Of a stretch of 64,000 bases of DNA, positions 16,702 through 25,056 are shown in pieces. This stretch comes from an uncultured Bacilli bacterium. Its GTDB lineage: Bacteria; Bacillota_I; Bacilli_A; RF39; UBA660. Position 1 is the stretch's first letter, and the number at the start of each line of letters is the position of its first letter. Below the pieces are notes generated by a model. It was not told the DNA's origin. It did not search any database and saw nothing but the letters and a program-made list of their open reading frames with translations. The stretch spans positions 1 through 64,000 of the forward strand of contig CALVVF010000005.1 of assembly GCA_944363785.1 (NCBI GenBank), written 5' to 3'. The translations under genes were made by a program, and so were the position numbers.

Positions 16702-17097
16702 ATGAAAAAGAAGTTTAAAAAAATAGCTAATGAACCCCTATGGAGAAGTTTCTATTATGCCTTTCAGGGGATGAGACATTGTATTGAAACAGAAAGAAAT
16801 ATGTTGATTCATTTTTGTGCTTTTTGTTTAGTCATTTTCTGCGGGTTTTTCTTCCAGATTTCTAGTAGTGAATGGATTGTTTGTCTTTTACTTTGTGGTT
16901 CAGTGATGTCAGCAGAACTGATCAATACAGCAGTAGAAACGACGATTGATTTGTGTATGCCAGATATTCATCCCAAAGCTAAATTAGCCAAAGATACTGC
17001 TGCAGGAGCAGTCTTAGTCATTGCTATTGCTGCTTTTATTATCGGATTGATTATCTTTTTACCTAAAGTGATTGGGTTCATAGAATCTTTGCTTTAA
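16702..17097 (+). CDS. dgkA: DgkA-type undecaprenol/diacylglycerol kinase
   Basis: 131 residues, with the conserved N-terminal SFYYAFQGMRH, the catalytic signature ELINTAVETTIDL (about 73-85), KLAKDTAAGAVL, and three transmembrane helices, as in the trimeric DgkA fold. In Gram-positives this enzyme phosphorylates undecaprenol. The preceding PAP2 phosphatase is one base away, so the two probably manage the undecaprenyl-phosphate pool together. SD AAGGAGAAG lies in the end of the upstream gene. Confidence 0.92.
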   Translation: MKKKFKKIANEPLWRSFYYAFQGMRHCIETERNMLIHFCAFCLVIFCGFFFQISSSEWIVCLLLCGSVMSAELINTAVETTIDLCMPDIHPKAKLAKDTAAGAVLVIAIAAFIIGLIIFLPKVIGFIESLL

Positions 17098-17112
17098 TAC
17101 AAAAAGTGATGA

Positions 17113-17147
17113 AATATCGTTCCTTTATTGGAGCGGTATTTTCTTTT
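17113..17147 (+). terminator. Rho-independent terminator
   Basis: AATATCGTTCC pairs with GGAGCGGTATT (G-U pairs included), six-base loop, T-rich tail. Confidence 0.8.
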
Positions 17148-17250
17148 TCCTTAATTTTTAGTAGTAAAATTGAAGGGATAATTTCTTCTGTTAAAAATTC
17201 TTTTGTTCCCTTTAGAGTTATGATATACTAATGGAGAAAAAGGAGTAATT

Positions 17251-17961
17251 ATGAAATTAGTAATTAAAAATTTGAAAAAAAGTTTCGAAAAGAAGCAAGT
17301 ATTAAAAGATATCAATTTCTCCTTTGAAAAGGGGAAAATCTATGGCCTATTAGGTCGAAATGGAGCTGGTAAGACCACTTTATTCAACTGTATTAATGAA
17401 GATCTTCCAGTTGATGGTGGAAGTTTCTTGATTGAAGAAGATGGAAGTTTACGAACGATCGAAGCAGAGGATATTGGTTATATTCTATCGACGCCAGTAG
17501 TTCCAGAGTTTTTAACCGCTAGAGAATTCTTAAAGTTCTTTATCGAAATCAATCAAAAGCGAATAAAAAATCCTAAGACGATCGATGAATATTTCGACTT
17601 TATGAAAATTGAAGTAGAAGATAGAGATAAACTATTAAAAGATTATTCTCATGGAATGAAAAATAAGATTCAAATGTTAGTGAATATTATTGCGAGTCCG
17701 AATATTTTACTTTTAGATGAACCATTAACTTCTTTTGACGTCGTTGTTGCGGAAGAAATGAAACAGATGTTAAAGGAAATCAAAAAAGATCACATCATTA
17801 TATTTTCGACTCATATCATGGAACTTGCTTTAGATTTATGTGATGAGATTGTGATTTTAAACAAAGGGGTATTAAAAGAAATGCCACGTGAATCGAAAAA
17901 GTTAGACGAGTGGAAAAAAGAAATTATCGAAGAATTAAAAGGTGAAAACGAAGATGAATGA
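17251..17961 (+). CDS. ABC transporter ATP-binding protein
   Basis: 236 residues. Walker A GRNGAGKTT (about 35-43), Walker B ILLLDEP (about 150-156), a diverged signature YSHGMK in place of LSGGQ (about 130-135), and H-loop FSTHIMEL. The YSHGM variant is common in bacitracin/lantibiotic exporter-like and multidrug ATPases (BcrA/YtrB type). It overlaps the downstream membrane protein by eight bases, and the two should form one exporter. An extended -10 (TGATATACT) precedes the gene. Confidence 0.9.
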   Translation: MKLVIKNLKKSFEKKQVLKDINFSFEKGKIYGLLGRNGAGKTTLFNCINEDLPVDGGSFLIEEDGSLRTIEAEDIGYILSTPVVPEFLTAREFLKFFIEINQKRIKNPKTIDEYFDFMKIEVEDRDKLLKDYSHGMKNKIQMLVNIIASPNILLLDEPLTSFDVVVAEEMKQMLKEIKKDHIIIFSTHIMELALDLCDEIVILNKGVLKEMPRESKKLDEWKKEIIEELKGENEDE

Positions 17962-19528
17962 TTTTATTTTTTCTTTTCGCTTGCGAAATGCCTACAAAGT
18001 AAACAGTATTCTGTACTCTCTACGTCAATTGCCATTCGTAAAGAAAATTTTACCACAGAGTCTTTATAGTAATCGTGCTTTAAAAATACTAGGGAATGTA
18101 ATTAGTATATTATTGGAAATCGGTTCGATTTTCATAGGTAAATTTTTATACATTGCATTGATGATTGTCACGGTTGCGAGTGTTTCTAAAACAAATTCTG
18201 CTAATTGGTTTGTCCATATTTTTGTCTTCTTAACTTTTGTTGGTGCGCTATTGAATACCCAGATGTTTAATCCGACGAAAGATAAATATTATGCTTTAGT
18301 TCTGATGAGAATGGATGCCAAAAGATATACATTAACGAATTATCTTTACTTTCTATTAAAGATGGTGATTGGCTTTCTACCATTTACCATTATCTTTGGA
18401 TTAACTTTGAAAGTTCCTCTTATCGTTTGTCTTTCAATGCCTTTATTTGTTGTTTCTTGTAAATTAATCTACAGTGCAATTTGTCTGTATAAATTTACCA
18501 AAGAAGAAAAAATTGTCAATGAAAATTTACCGACACCACTCGTTTGGAGTTTAGTTGCTGTTTTCCTTCTTTTAGGATATGTTTTACCATTCTTAGGATT
18601 TGTCATGAATGGATTAATTTACAGTGGAATCTTTTTACTTACGTTTACTCTAGCTGGAGTTGCTACTTATAAAATCGTTACCTTTGATCAATATGGGCGT
18701 ATTTATAAGTCACTTCTTAAAAAAGATGTTGTAATTTTTGATGCGAAAGAAGTCAGTAAAAAGACGGTTCAAAAAACAGTACTTGATCAAATTGATAATC
18801 AAGTAATGGTCACCAGTCAAAAAAGTGGCTATGCCTATTTAAATGAAATCTTTACTAAACGTCATCGCAAGATTTTAACAGAATCAGCGAAAAAGATTGC
18901 GACTATTGCTTTCTTTATCATTATAGCTGTGATTTTAATTCTTGTACTTTTCGAACAATCACATCCGACTATTAACCGTATGATGCTTACTTATTTACCA
19001 TATTTTCTATTTATTATGTATTTTATCAATCGGGGAACAGTAGTTACTCAAGCGATGTTTATGAATTGTGATCATAGTATGTTAAGTTATCGCTTTTATC
19101 GTCAACCTAAAACGATTCTAGGATTATTCAAAGAACGATTAAAAACATTAATCAAAATTAATTTGATTCCTACAGTAGTAATCGCTACCGGTTTACCATT
19201 AATTCTTTTCTTAAGTGGTGGTACTAATAATCCATTAAATTATCTATTTTTAGCGATTACCATTCTTGCTATGTCTATCTTCTTTTCTGTACATTATCTA
19301 ACGATGTATTATCTATTACAGCCTTATAATATAAATTTAGAAATGAAGAGTACGACTTATAGTGTGATTAGTTTATTGACTTATGTTGTCTGTTATATGG
19401 GAATAGATATTCATTTACCTACGATATTGTTTGGTGCAGTGATGACATTATTTTCTATCATCTATGTGATTGTTGCTTTGATTTTAGTCTATCGCTATGC
19501 TCCAAAAACGTTTAAAATACGTCCATAA
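17954..19528 (+). CDS. ABC exporter membrane subunit
   Basis: 524 residues from ATG 17954 (SD AAAGGTGA in the ATPase gene). About twelve hydrophobic segments in two groups (about 40-225 and 315-520), separated by a soluble stretch around 235-300. No FtsX or MacB motif; it resembles the large permeases paired with BcrA-like ATPases. Its overlap with the ATPase gene fixes the partnership; the exported substrate cannot be inferred. Terminator follows directly. Confidence 0.8.
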   Translation: MNDFIFSFRLRNAYKVNSILYSLRQLPFVKKILPQSLYSNRALKILGNVISILLEIGSIFIGKFLYIALMIVTVASVSKTNSANWFVHIFVFLTFVGALLNTQMFNPTKDKYYALVLMRMDAKRYTLTNYLYFLLKMVIGFLPFTIIFGLTLKVPLIVCLSMPLFVVSCKLIYSAICLYKFTKEEKIVNENLPTPLVWSLVAVFLLLGYVLPFLGFVMNGLIYSGIFLLTFTLAGVATYKIVTFDQYGRIYKSLLKKDVVIFDAKEVSKKTVQKTVLDQIDNQVMVTSQKSGYAYLNEIFTKRHRKILTESAKKIATIAFFIIIAVILILVLFEQSHPTINRMMLTYLPYFLFIMYFINRGTVVTQAMFMNCDHSMLSYRFYRQPKTILGLFKERLKTLIKINLIPTVVIATGLPLILFLSGGTNNPLNYLFLAITILAMSIFFSVHYLTMYYLLQPYNINLEMKSTTYSVISLLTYVVCYMGIDIHLPTILFGAVMTLFSIIYVIVALILVYRYAPKTFKIRP

Positions 19529-19552
19529 AAGAGTTTAATTAACTCTTTTTTT
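19527..19552 (+). terminator. Rho-independent terminator
   Basis: AAAAGAGTT/AACTCTTTT stem, five-base loop, seven T. Confidence 0.85.
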
Positions 19553-19608
19553 GTTGACCTAAAGCAGACTTTAAGTGATATGATAGAAAAGTAGAAGGAG
19601 GAATAAAA

Positions 19609-19935
19609 ATGGAAAAACAAACCGCTGGAAGAACACAATTAGGAGATTTTGCTCCTAAATTTGCGGAACTTAATGATGATGTATTATTTGGAGAAGTATG
19701 GAGTAGGGAGGAACAACTATCTTTACGAGATAGATCACTAGTTACTGTTGTTGCTCTAATGAGTAAAGGAATTTTAGATTCTAGTCTAAAAGCGCATTTA
19801 ATTAATGCTAAAAAGAATGGAATTACTAAAGAAGAAATGGCAGAAATCATTACTCATGCTGCTTTCTATGCTGGATGGCCAAATGCTTGGGCAGTATTTA
19901 GAATGGCTAAAGAAGTCTATGAAGAAGAGAATTAA
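19609..19935 (+). CDS. Carboxymuconolactone decarboxylase-family protein
   Basis: 108 residues, all-helical CMD fold. LRDRSLVTVVALMSKG (about 43-58) and EIITHAAFYAGWPNAW (about 84-99) are family signatures. The AhpD-type CxxC pair is absent, so peroxiredoxin-reductase activity is unlikely. It begins a three-gene redox operon with a flavodoxin and a cupin (gaps 23 and 11 bases). A common arrangement in gut Firmicutes, where it is thought to act on small electrophiles; the true substrate is unknown. SD AAGGAGGA precedes ATG 19609. Confidence 0.85.
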   Translation: MEKQTAGRTQLGDFAPKFAELNDDVLFGEVWSREEQLSLRDRSLVTVVALMSKGILDSSLKAHLINAKKNGITKEEMAEIITHAAFYAGWPNAWAVFRMAKEVYEEEN

Positions 19936-19958
19936 TTTTAAATAGAAAGGAGATTTTT

Positions 19959-20447
19959 ATGACAGATACGTTAGTTATTTATTACAGTTTTACCGGAAAT
20001 AGTAAAAAAATCGCCAATTATGTAAAGGAAAAATGTCAAGCAGATAGTTTAGAACTAGAACCACTCGTTCCTTTTTCTAGTGATTATGATGAAGTAGTGG
20101 CTGAGTGGCAGAATAATGAGATTAAGCGCGATGTCGAAATTAAGAAAATTGATAAGGATTTATCTCAATATAAAAAGATAGTACTAATTACATGTACTTG
20201 GTGGTATGGAATTAGTCCAGTAATGAAGAAATTCTTAAAAGAATATGATTTAGCCGGTAAAGAAATTATTGTAGCGAGTGCGAATGCTGGGTGGCTTGGG
20301 CATTCATTTAAAGACTATGAAACATTATTACCAAATTCTAAAATCAAAGGAGAATTAGATTTAGTATTTTCTGCAGAAGAAGATAAAAGAGATGAATTAT
20401 TAACTTCAAAAGAAGAAATCGATGCTTGGATAGAAAAATTGAATTAG
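19959..20447 (+). CDS. Flavodoxin-family protein
   Basis: 162 residues. The FMN phosphate loop YYSFTGNSKKIA (about 8-19) and the isoalloxazine-contact region TCTWWYGISPVM (about 75-86) are clear, so this is a flavodoxin/WrbA-like FMN electron carrier or small oxidoreductase. It has a strong SD (AAAGGAG). It is the second gene of the CMD-flavodoxin-cupin operon. Confidence 0.88.
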   Translation: MTDTLVIYYSFTGNSKKIANYVKEKCQADSLELEPLVPFSSDYDEVVAEWQNNEIKRDVEIKKIDKDLSQYKKIVLITCTWWYGISPVMKKFLKEYDLAGKEIIVASANAGWLGHSFKDYETLLPNSKIKGELDLVFSAEEDKRDELLTSKEEIDAWIEKLN

Positions 20448-20458
20448 GAGGATTTTAA

Positions 20459-20890
20459 ATGAAAGATAAAAATGAATTTAATAAAATTAATGTATTTGGG
20501 TTAGGACAACCTAATGATGCATTTGCTGAGTATTTTACAGGATCAAGTTATTTAAATCCCTTAACGGATCCGAAAACATGTAATCTTTTCTTAGCCAATG
20601 TTACTTTTGAACCGAGTGTGAGAAATAATTGGCATATTCATCATGCAAAAAGTGGTGGAGGGCAGATTTTAATTTGTACAGCAGGATATGGATGGTACCA
20701 AGAAGAAGGAAAGGATGCAGTTAGTTTGGAACCAGGTAAAGTTATTGTGATACCAGCAGGTGTAAAACATTGGCATGGAGCGAAAAAAGATTCTTGGTTT
20801 AGTCATATCGCTATCGAAGTTCCAGGTGAAGAAACACAAAATGAATGGTGCGAGCCTGTCAGTGATGAAGAATATAATCAATTAGGATAG
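20459..20890 (+). CDS. Cupin-domain protein
   Basis: 143 residues. Cupin motif 1 NWHIHHAKSGGGQIL (about 59-73; His ligands and Gln/Glu) and motif 2 PGKVIVIPAGVKHWHG (about 96-111) indicate a single-barrel metal cupin of the type found fused or linked to CMD proteins. It is the third gene of the redox operon. Two decayed partial copies lie downstream at 21727-21831 and 22581-22700, showing past duplication. The ATP-grasp gene starts six bases after its stop. Confidence 0.88.
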   Translation: MKDKNEFNKINVFGLGQPNDAFAEYFTGSSYLNPLTDPKTCNLFLANVTFEPSVRNNWHIHHAKSGGGQILICTAGYGWYQEEGKDAVSLEPGKVIVIPAGVKHWHGAKKDSWFSHIAIEVPGEETQNEWCEPVSDEEYNQLG

Positions 20891-20895
20891 ATGTT

Positions 20896-21726
20896 ATGAA
20901 TATATTGATGATTAGTAATTTAGATAATGATGAAAAGCTAGAAGATATTTGGTTAGCAAGGGCTTTTCAAAAAGATGGACATCAAATAGCTATTGTCGAT
21001 AAAAGTTATGATGAGAGATTGGAAGATATATTTGATATTTTTTTAAGAAGAAACACTTGGAGTTCCGAAACTACGGAAAAAGAAGTTGGAGGAAAATACG
21101 AGTTTTCTGAAAGAATTGTAAAAAAAAATTTAGCACGCATTAATTTTGATGGTAAATTTGATGGGAAGGGTAAAACTTATTTAGTAGACTTGTTTGAAAA
21201 AGGATATCCAGTCATACCTACAGTTGATAAATTGAGTGACATCAATAAATTGGGAGATTGTGAGAAATATCTTTTAAAGCTTAAAGATAGTCATGATGGT
21301 ATAGGCCAGATAGTGGTTGATAAACAGTCTTTAATAAGTAAATTTAATAGTAACTATATAATTCAACCATTCATGCATTTTGAATCGGAAGTGCAATTTT
21401 ACTATGTAAAAGATAAATTTGAATATGCTTTGGAATTCAAACCAAGTAAAGTTCCTGTTTATCCTGATCCTATTATTTATGAATATGATAGTAGAGAGTT
21501 AATTATCGCAAATGAATTTATGAAATTAAATGAAAACTATTACGGAATTCAAAGAATTGATTTTATTAAATTATCCGATGGTACTTTGTTATTGACTGAA
21601 ATCGAAGATATTGCTCCTTATTTAGACTTGGACTGTGTAGATGAAAAGACGAAAAATAGATTTATTAAGGATTATAAAAAGATGGTGTATGAATATATAA
21701 AAAATAGAGGTTTGCATAAATTTTAG
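20896..21726 (+). CDS. ATP-grasp-like protein
   Basis: 276 residues. N-terminal MNILMISNLDN with DGHQIAIVD resembles a pre-ATP-grasp Rossmann domain. The central and C-terminal parts have LLKLKDSHDGIG (phosphate-loop region), YIIQPF, and the Mg-binding tail TEIEDIAPYLDL, like the RimK/glutathione-synthetase group. Such enzymes ligate an amine to a carboxylate through an acyl-phosphate. Substrates are unknown and several canonical positions are diverged. It sits six bases after the cupin but may be a later insertion, because a decayed cupin copy starts directly after its stop codon. Confidence 0.65.
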   Translation: MNILMISNLDNDEKLEDIWLARAFQKDGHQIAIVDKSYDERLEDIFDIFLRRNTWSSETTEKEVGGKYEFSERIVKKNLARINFDGKFDGKGKTYLVDLFEKGYPVIPTVDKLSDINKLGDCEKYLLKLKDSHDGIGQIVVDKQSLISKFNSNYIIQPFMHFESEVQFYYVKDKFEYALEFKPSKVPVYPDPIIYEYDSRELIIANEFMKLNENYYGIQRIDFIKLSDGTLLLTEIEDIAPYLDLDCVDEKTKNRFIKDYKKMVYEYIKNRGLHKF

Positions 21727-21831
21727 TTTTCTATCATGAAGAGAAAAAAATGTCGTATCCTTAGAGCTGGACACAGTCATTACGATTTCAACAAGCGTAA
21801 AACATTGGTATGGGGTAAAAAAAGATTCTTG
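21727..21831 (+). pseudogene. Decayed partial copy of the cupin gene (middle part)
   Basis: With one frameshift, this stretch reads YHEEKK then VSLELDTVITIS and SVKHWYGVKKDS, matching YQEEGKD, VSLEPGKVIVIP and GVKHWHGAKKDS of the intact cupin at 20459. Bases 21795-21831 match 20761-20797 almost throughout. It has no start and stops abruptly after the KKDS codons. Confidence 0.8.
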
Positions 21832-21882
21832 CCTACCACTTACATAATAGTGCCAATATAGTGTTATAAATAATTATGTGCA

Positions 21883-21912
21883 TTGACTCACTTAGAAAAC
21901 AAATAGTATAAT
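21883..21912 (+). promoter_or_regulatory. Promoter of the 21940 gene
   Basis: TTGACT (21883-21888), 18-bp spacer, TATAAT (21907-21912). It lies 27 bases before ATG 21940. Confidence 0.75.
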
Positions 21913-21939
21913 ATATCTAATTTTCTGGAGGATTATGGT

Positions 21940-22503
21940 ATGAAAGAGATAATTAAAAACAATATTATAAATTATGAATTAATAAGAATTAGACAAAACA
22001 CACCTGTATTAGAGTATTTAAAAAGACATAATTTTTCTTTTAGGTTAAAGCAAGTTTCACCTGAATTATTAGAACAATTAAAAATTTCTGATCATCTTAT
22101 TGATATGAAATATGGAGACTTTATTGCTGGATATGGAAGATTAAAAGGGGATGATTTTAGATCTAGTGGGGGTTTAAAAATCTCTGATTCTAAAGAAAAT
22201 ATTCTTGGTTCATTTATAATTGAAGATAAAAGAATAATATATGATGCATTGAAACCTTTTTACAAAGAAAGAGACTCATATGTATACATGTATGGAACAG
22301 AATTTTATACTGATATGTCAATGTTAGATGTATTAAAAGAAGAATTAAATCGAAAAAGACAATATTTAATTTATATGGGTGAAAAAGTAAATGGTTGTAT
22401 ATCGGAATTTCAATTTCATGAAGTATCTAAAGAAGAATTATTAGAATATGCTCAAAATCCTGAAAAAGGTGAATATTCTTTAAAGAAAAGAAGATATTAT
22501 TAA
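21940..22503 (+). CDS. Orphan protein of unknown function between cupin remnants
   Basis: 187 residues, soluble, no signal peptide or membrane segment, no domain recognised. Lys/Tyr-rich with a basic C-terminus (SLKKRRYY). It has its own promoter, a good SD (CTGGAGGA) and no terminator that I can see. It lies exactly between two fragments of decayed cupin copies and is AT-rich, which suggests a recent insertion. It could be a mobile or defence-type cargo gene, but nothing in the sequence proves that. Confidence 0.6.
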   Translation: MKEIIKNNIINYELIRIRQNTPVLEYLKRHNFSFRLKQVSPELLEQLKISDHLIDMKYGDFIAGYGRLKGDDFRSSGGLKISDSKENILGSFIIEDKRIIYDALKPFYKERDSYVYMYGTEFYTDMSMLDVLKEELNRKRQYLIYMGEKVNGCISEFQFHEVSKEELLEYAQNPEKGEYSLKKRRYY

Positions 22504-22580
22504 TGTTCACATTGACATTTAATGACATACTGCTAAGTGTCAAAAATAACTTAGATTTGTGCTAAGGGACTTTTTGGGAG

Positions 22581-22700
22581 TCTGTAAAATATTGGTGCCA
22601 TTATATACTAGATGGCTACTTTAATCATATCGCTATTGAAGTTTCAGGTGAGGAAACACAAAATGAATGGTAGTGTTCAGATGAGCCCATAAATTCAATA
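22581..22700 (+). pseudogene. Second decayed copy of the cupin gene (3' part)
   Basis: Reads SVKYW, DGYFNHIAIEVSGEETQNEW, then a TAG (22671-22673) and CSDEP. The intact cupin has GVKHW, DSWFSHIAIEVPGEETQNEW and CEP-SDEE. It overlaps the segment held by the first remnant (VKHW to KDS), so this is a third copy rather than the other half of the second. Confidence 0.8.
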
Positions 22701-22736
22701 TCAAAGATATAGTTAATTACTATAAGGAGAAAAAAT

Positions 22737-23519
22737 ATGTATAATGAATATTTAGAATTTGCGAAAGAAATTGCCTTATATGCAGGTAAAGTAATGATGG
22801 ATGCTTATCAACAGGATATCGATTTAAATTATAAAACCGATAAGACAGTTGTTACCGCTGTAGATAAAAAGATAAATCGTTATTTAATTGAACGAGTAAA
22901 AGAAAAATATAAAGATCATGCTGTAAATGGGGAAGAAGAAAACTATATTAAAGATAGTGAATATGTATGGGTATGTGATCCATTAGACGGAACAGGTATG
23001 TTTGTTAATCAAATTCCTGTATTTGTTTTTTCTCTTGCTTTAGTTTATCGCGGTGAACCTATCGTTGGTGTGGTATACAATGCCAATGAAGATAAAATAT
23101 ATACTTCTATAAAAGGTGAAGGAGCTTATTGTAATAATCGTAAAATATCTGTTAATAATAAAAAATTAGGCGATTTAGGATATAGAACGAATATTGAAAT
23201 ATTTAATAATGACATTGTTGATGAAGTATTATTAATCAAAGAATTAAAGAAACTATCAAAAATCTCAAGTATAGGTAGTGTAGCTAGAAGTGCTATGGCT
23301 ATTGCAACAGGAAATTTCTCTTGTGATATATTTCCAGGAACTGCACATGGTAATTGTGACATAGCGGCCTCATATCTTATTGTTAAAGAGGCAGGAGGTA
23401 AAGTGACTGATTTATATGGTAATGAGCAACGATATGATAGAGAAATTAAAGGGGCTATTATTACCAATGGAATCTCCCATAATCAAATATTAGAAATAGT
23501 TAAAAAGTATGTTATATAA
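22737..23519 (+). CDS. Inositol monophosphatase-family phosphatase
   Basis: 260 residues. Metal ligands are seen as NGEEEN (Glu of motif 1), CDPLDGTGMF (DPLDGT motif, about 80-90) and HGNCDIAASYLIVKEAGG (motif 2 Asp, about 210-227). This Li-sensitive phosphatase family covers inositol phosphate, 3'(2')-phosphoadenosine (CysQ) and fructose-bisphosphate. Motif 2 reads CDIAAS where inositol phosphatases usually have WDIAAG, so a nucleotide or other sugar substrate is possible. SD AAGGAG lies 9 bases upstream. Confidence 0.88.
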   Translation: MYNEYLEFAKEIALYAGKVMMDAYQQDIDLNYKTDKTVVTAVDKKINRYLIERVKEKYKDHAVNGEEENYIKDSEYVWVCDPLDGTGMFVNQIPVFVFSLALVYRGEPIVGVVYNANEDKIYTSIKGEGAYCNNRKISVNNKKLGDLGYRTNIEIFNNDIVDEVLLIKELKKLSKISSIGSVARSAMAIATGNFSCDIFPGTAHGNCDIAASYLIVKEAGGKVTDLYGNEQRYDREIKGAIITNGISHNQILEIVKKYVI

Positions 23520-23685
23520 AGAGTTCAGCATAGTAAATTAATGATCATCTTTTTGAAAATAAGATGGTAGCTTATATTTTTATAGACATCTTTATCAACC
23601 ATGATGGTTATTCATAGATAATATCTTTTTGACCGAATAATCCCTGTATTTAGATAAATTGTGATATAAGAGTAGTTTTTATTGT

Positions 23686-23713
23686 TTGAATTACTCTTTC
23701 TTTTTGATATAAT
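23686..23713 (+). promoter_or_regulatory. Promoter of the transglutaminase-like gene
   Basis: TTGAAT (23686-23691), 16-bp spacer, TATAAT (23708-23713). It places the start downstream, at TTG 23742 (SD GGGAGGA 23728-23734). Confidence 0.7.
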
Positions 23714-23741
23714 AGGTAAATGTGAATGGGAGGAATCAACT

Positions 23742-24842
23742 TTGGATAAAACAGAATTAGATAAAATTACATTACGAAAAGAAGAAATAGCCAAACAATT
23801 ACAAGATTTAGCGGATATTCAAAAAAAGTATTATGTTTGCGAGAGGATAAGCGAGTTAGGTTTAAATGCCAATCATAACCAATTTAAAGAATCAATAGGG
23901 AATGATTGGACACAAGCTGATGAGGTGTTAGCTTTGATATCAACATTATCAGATTTAGAATCTAAAGAAAAAATTAATTTACTTCAAGGTGGCACTCTTT
24001 TAGCCATAAAAGAGGAAGAAGTAAAAAATCAAGTTTTGTATCAAGAAGAGATTACTCTTTTTCAGAGCGTATTAGAAAATTATAAAAAATTAGCTGAAGA
24101 ATTACACCTTGAAAATGCGATAGAAAAATGTAATTTATTTACTTATCTTTTATGGAATGGCTATTTTTCCTATAATAAAGAACATTTTTATGATTTGAAT
24201 GATCGTCATCCTATAATAGGAATGTACTTTTTAGATATTATTTTTGGCCATGGAGTTTGCCTAAATTACGCAGATGCTTTAAATAGATATTTACAAGTCT
24301 GTGAAATCGAAAGTGCTCCTTTGGCTTGTAAAGTGAATGCTTTTAAAAGACAGGATTTAGAATACTATCCAACAATTACACGTAATAGTAAGAAAGTTAG
24401 GTTTAGCTTTTCAAACACTATACTTTCTCGTTTAACATTTCTTATAGAAAAAGTTGGAAATCATGCAATTACTTTAGTAAAAGATCATGATCATTATTTT
24501 GCCTATGATCCAACTAATCTAATTGTATAAAATGTAAATGATGATAAAACGTCATCGATAGTTACCGGACCTTTTCAATTTGATTTAAAACTTTTTTCTA
24601 GTTTTCTGATTACTAATGATAGCGGGCAACTTTATAATGAAATGTTATCTCATCCTGTTATTCAGGGTGTCTCTAAGGAGCAAGTGATTACTAGTTTTGA
24701 AACTACACTTTCTATTGTTAATGAGAATAGACAACTTTTGGATTCTGCTTATGATAATATCCAACCAACTTTAGAGAAGATTACACAAACATGTATAGAA
24801 AAAAGAAAAGAAAAAAATTGTGTTAGAAAGAAGCTAATATAA
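23742..24842 (+). pseudogene. Transglutaminase-like cysteine peptidase gene broken by an in-frame TAA
   Basis: The reading frame runs 262 codons from TTG 23742, hits TAA at 24528-24530 (after DPTNLIV) and continues open in the same frame for 103 more codons to 24842. The first part has a long helical N-terminus and a Cys-His-Asp triad: GVCLNYADAL (Cys173), NHAITLV (His241), YDPTN (Asp256). The tail after the stop (VTGPFQFDLKL; GQLYNEM; later a coiled region) looks like genuine coding sequence. A Tyr codon (TAT/TAC) to TAA change would explain it. The triad precedes the stop, so a truncated active protein or readthrough remains possible. Confidence 0.75.
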
Positions 24843-24891
24843 AACAACAAATAGCTTAAATGAGTAATCATTAACTAGTGTTGTTTTTTTT
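24841..24891 (+). terminator. Probable terminator
   Basis: AACAAC pairs with GTTGTT across a long, partly paired interior, followed by a T-run. Confidence 0.55.
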
Positions 24892-25056
24892 GTGTGATAG
24901 AAAATTTTGTAATTTGTACGAAATAACTTGACTATAGAACAAATGTATTATATAGTTGGCTTGTTAGCAAAATTAATAGTCAATGTATGAAGAATAAACT
25001 AGAGGTTATTGAATACCTTAGGTTTGACAACTATGACTAATGAATAGGGGGAATAT

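Noticed and set aside
19539-19850. Minus-strand ORF of 103 codons over the CMD gene
   Set aside because: It is a shadow of the clearly coding CMD frame; no SD or family match.
21831-22581. One cupin copy split by insertion of the 21940 gene
   Set aside because: Both remnants contain the VKHW to KDS region, so they come from two different copies, not the halves of one.
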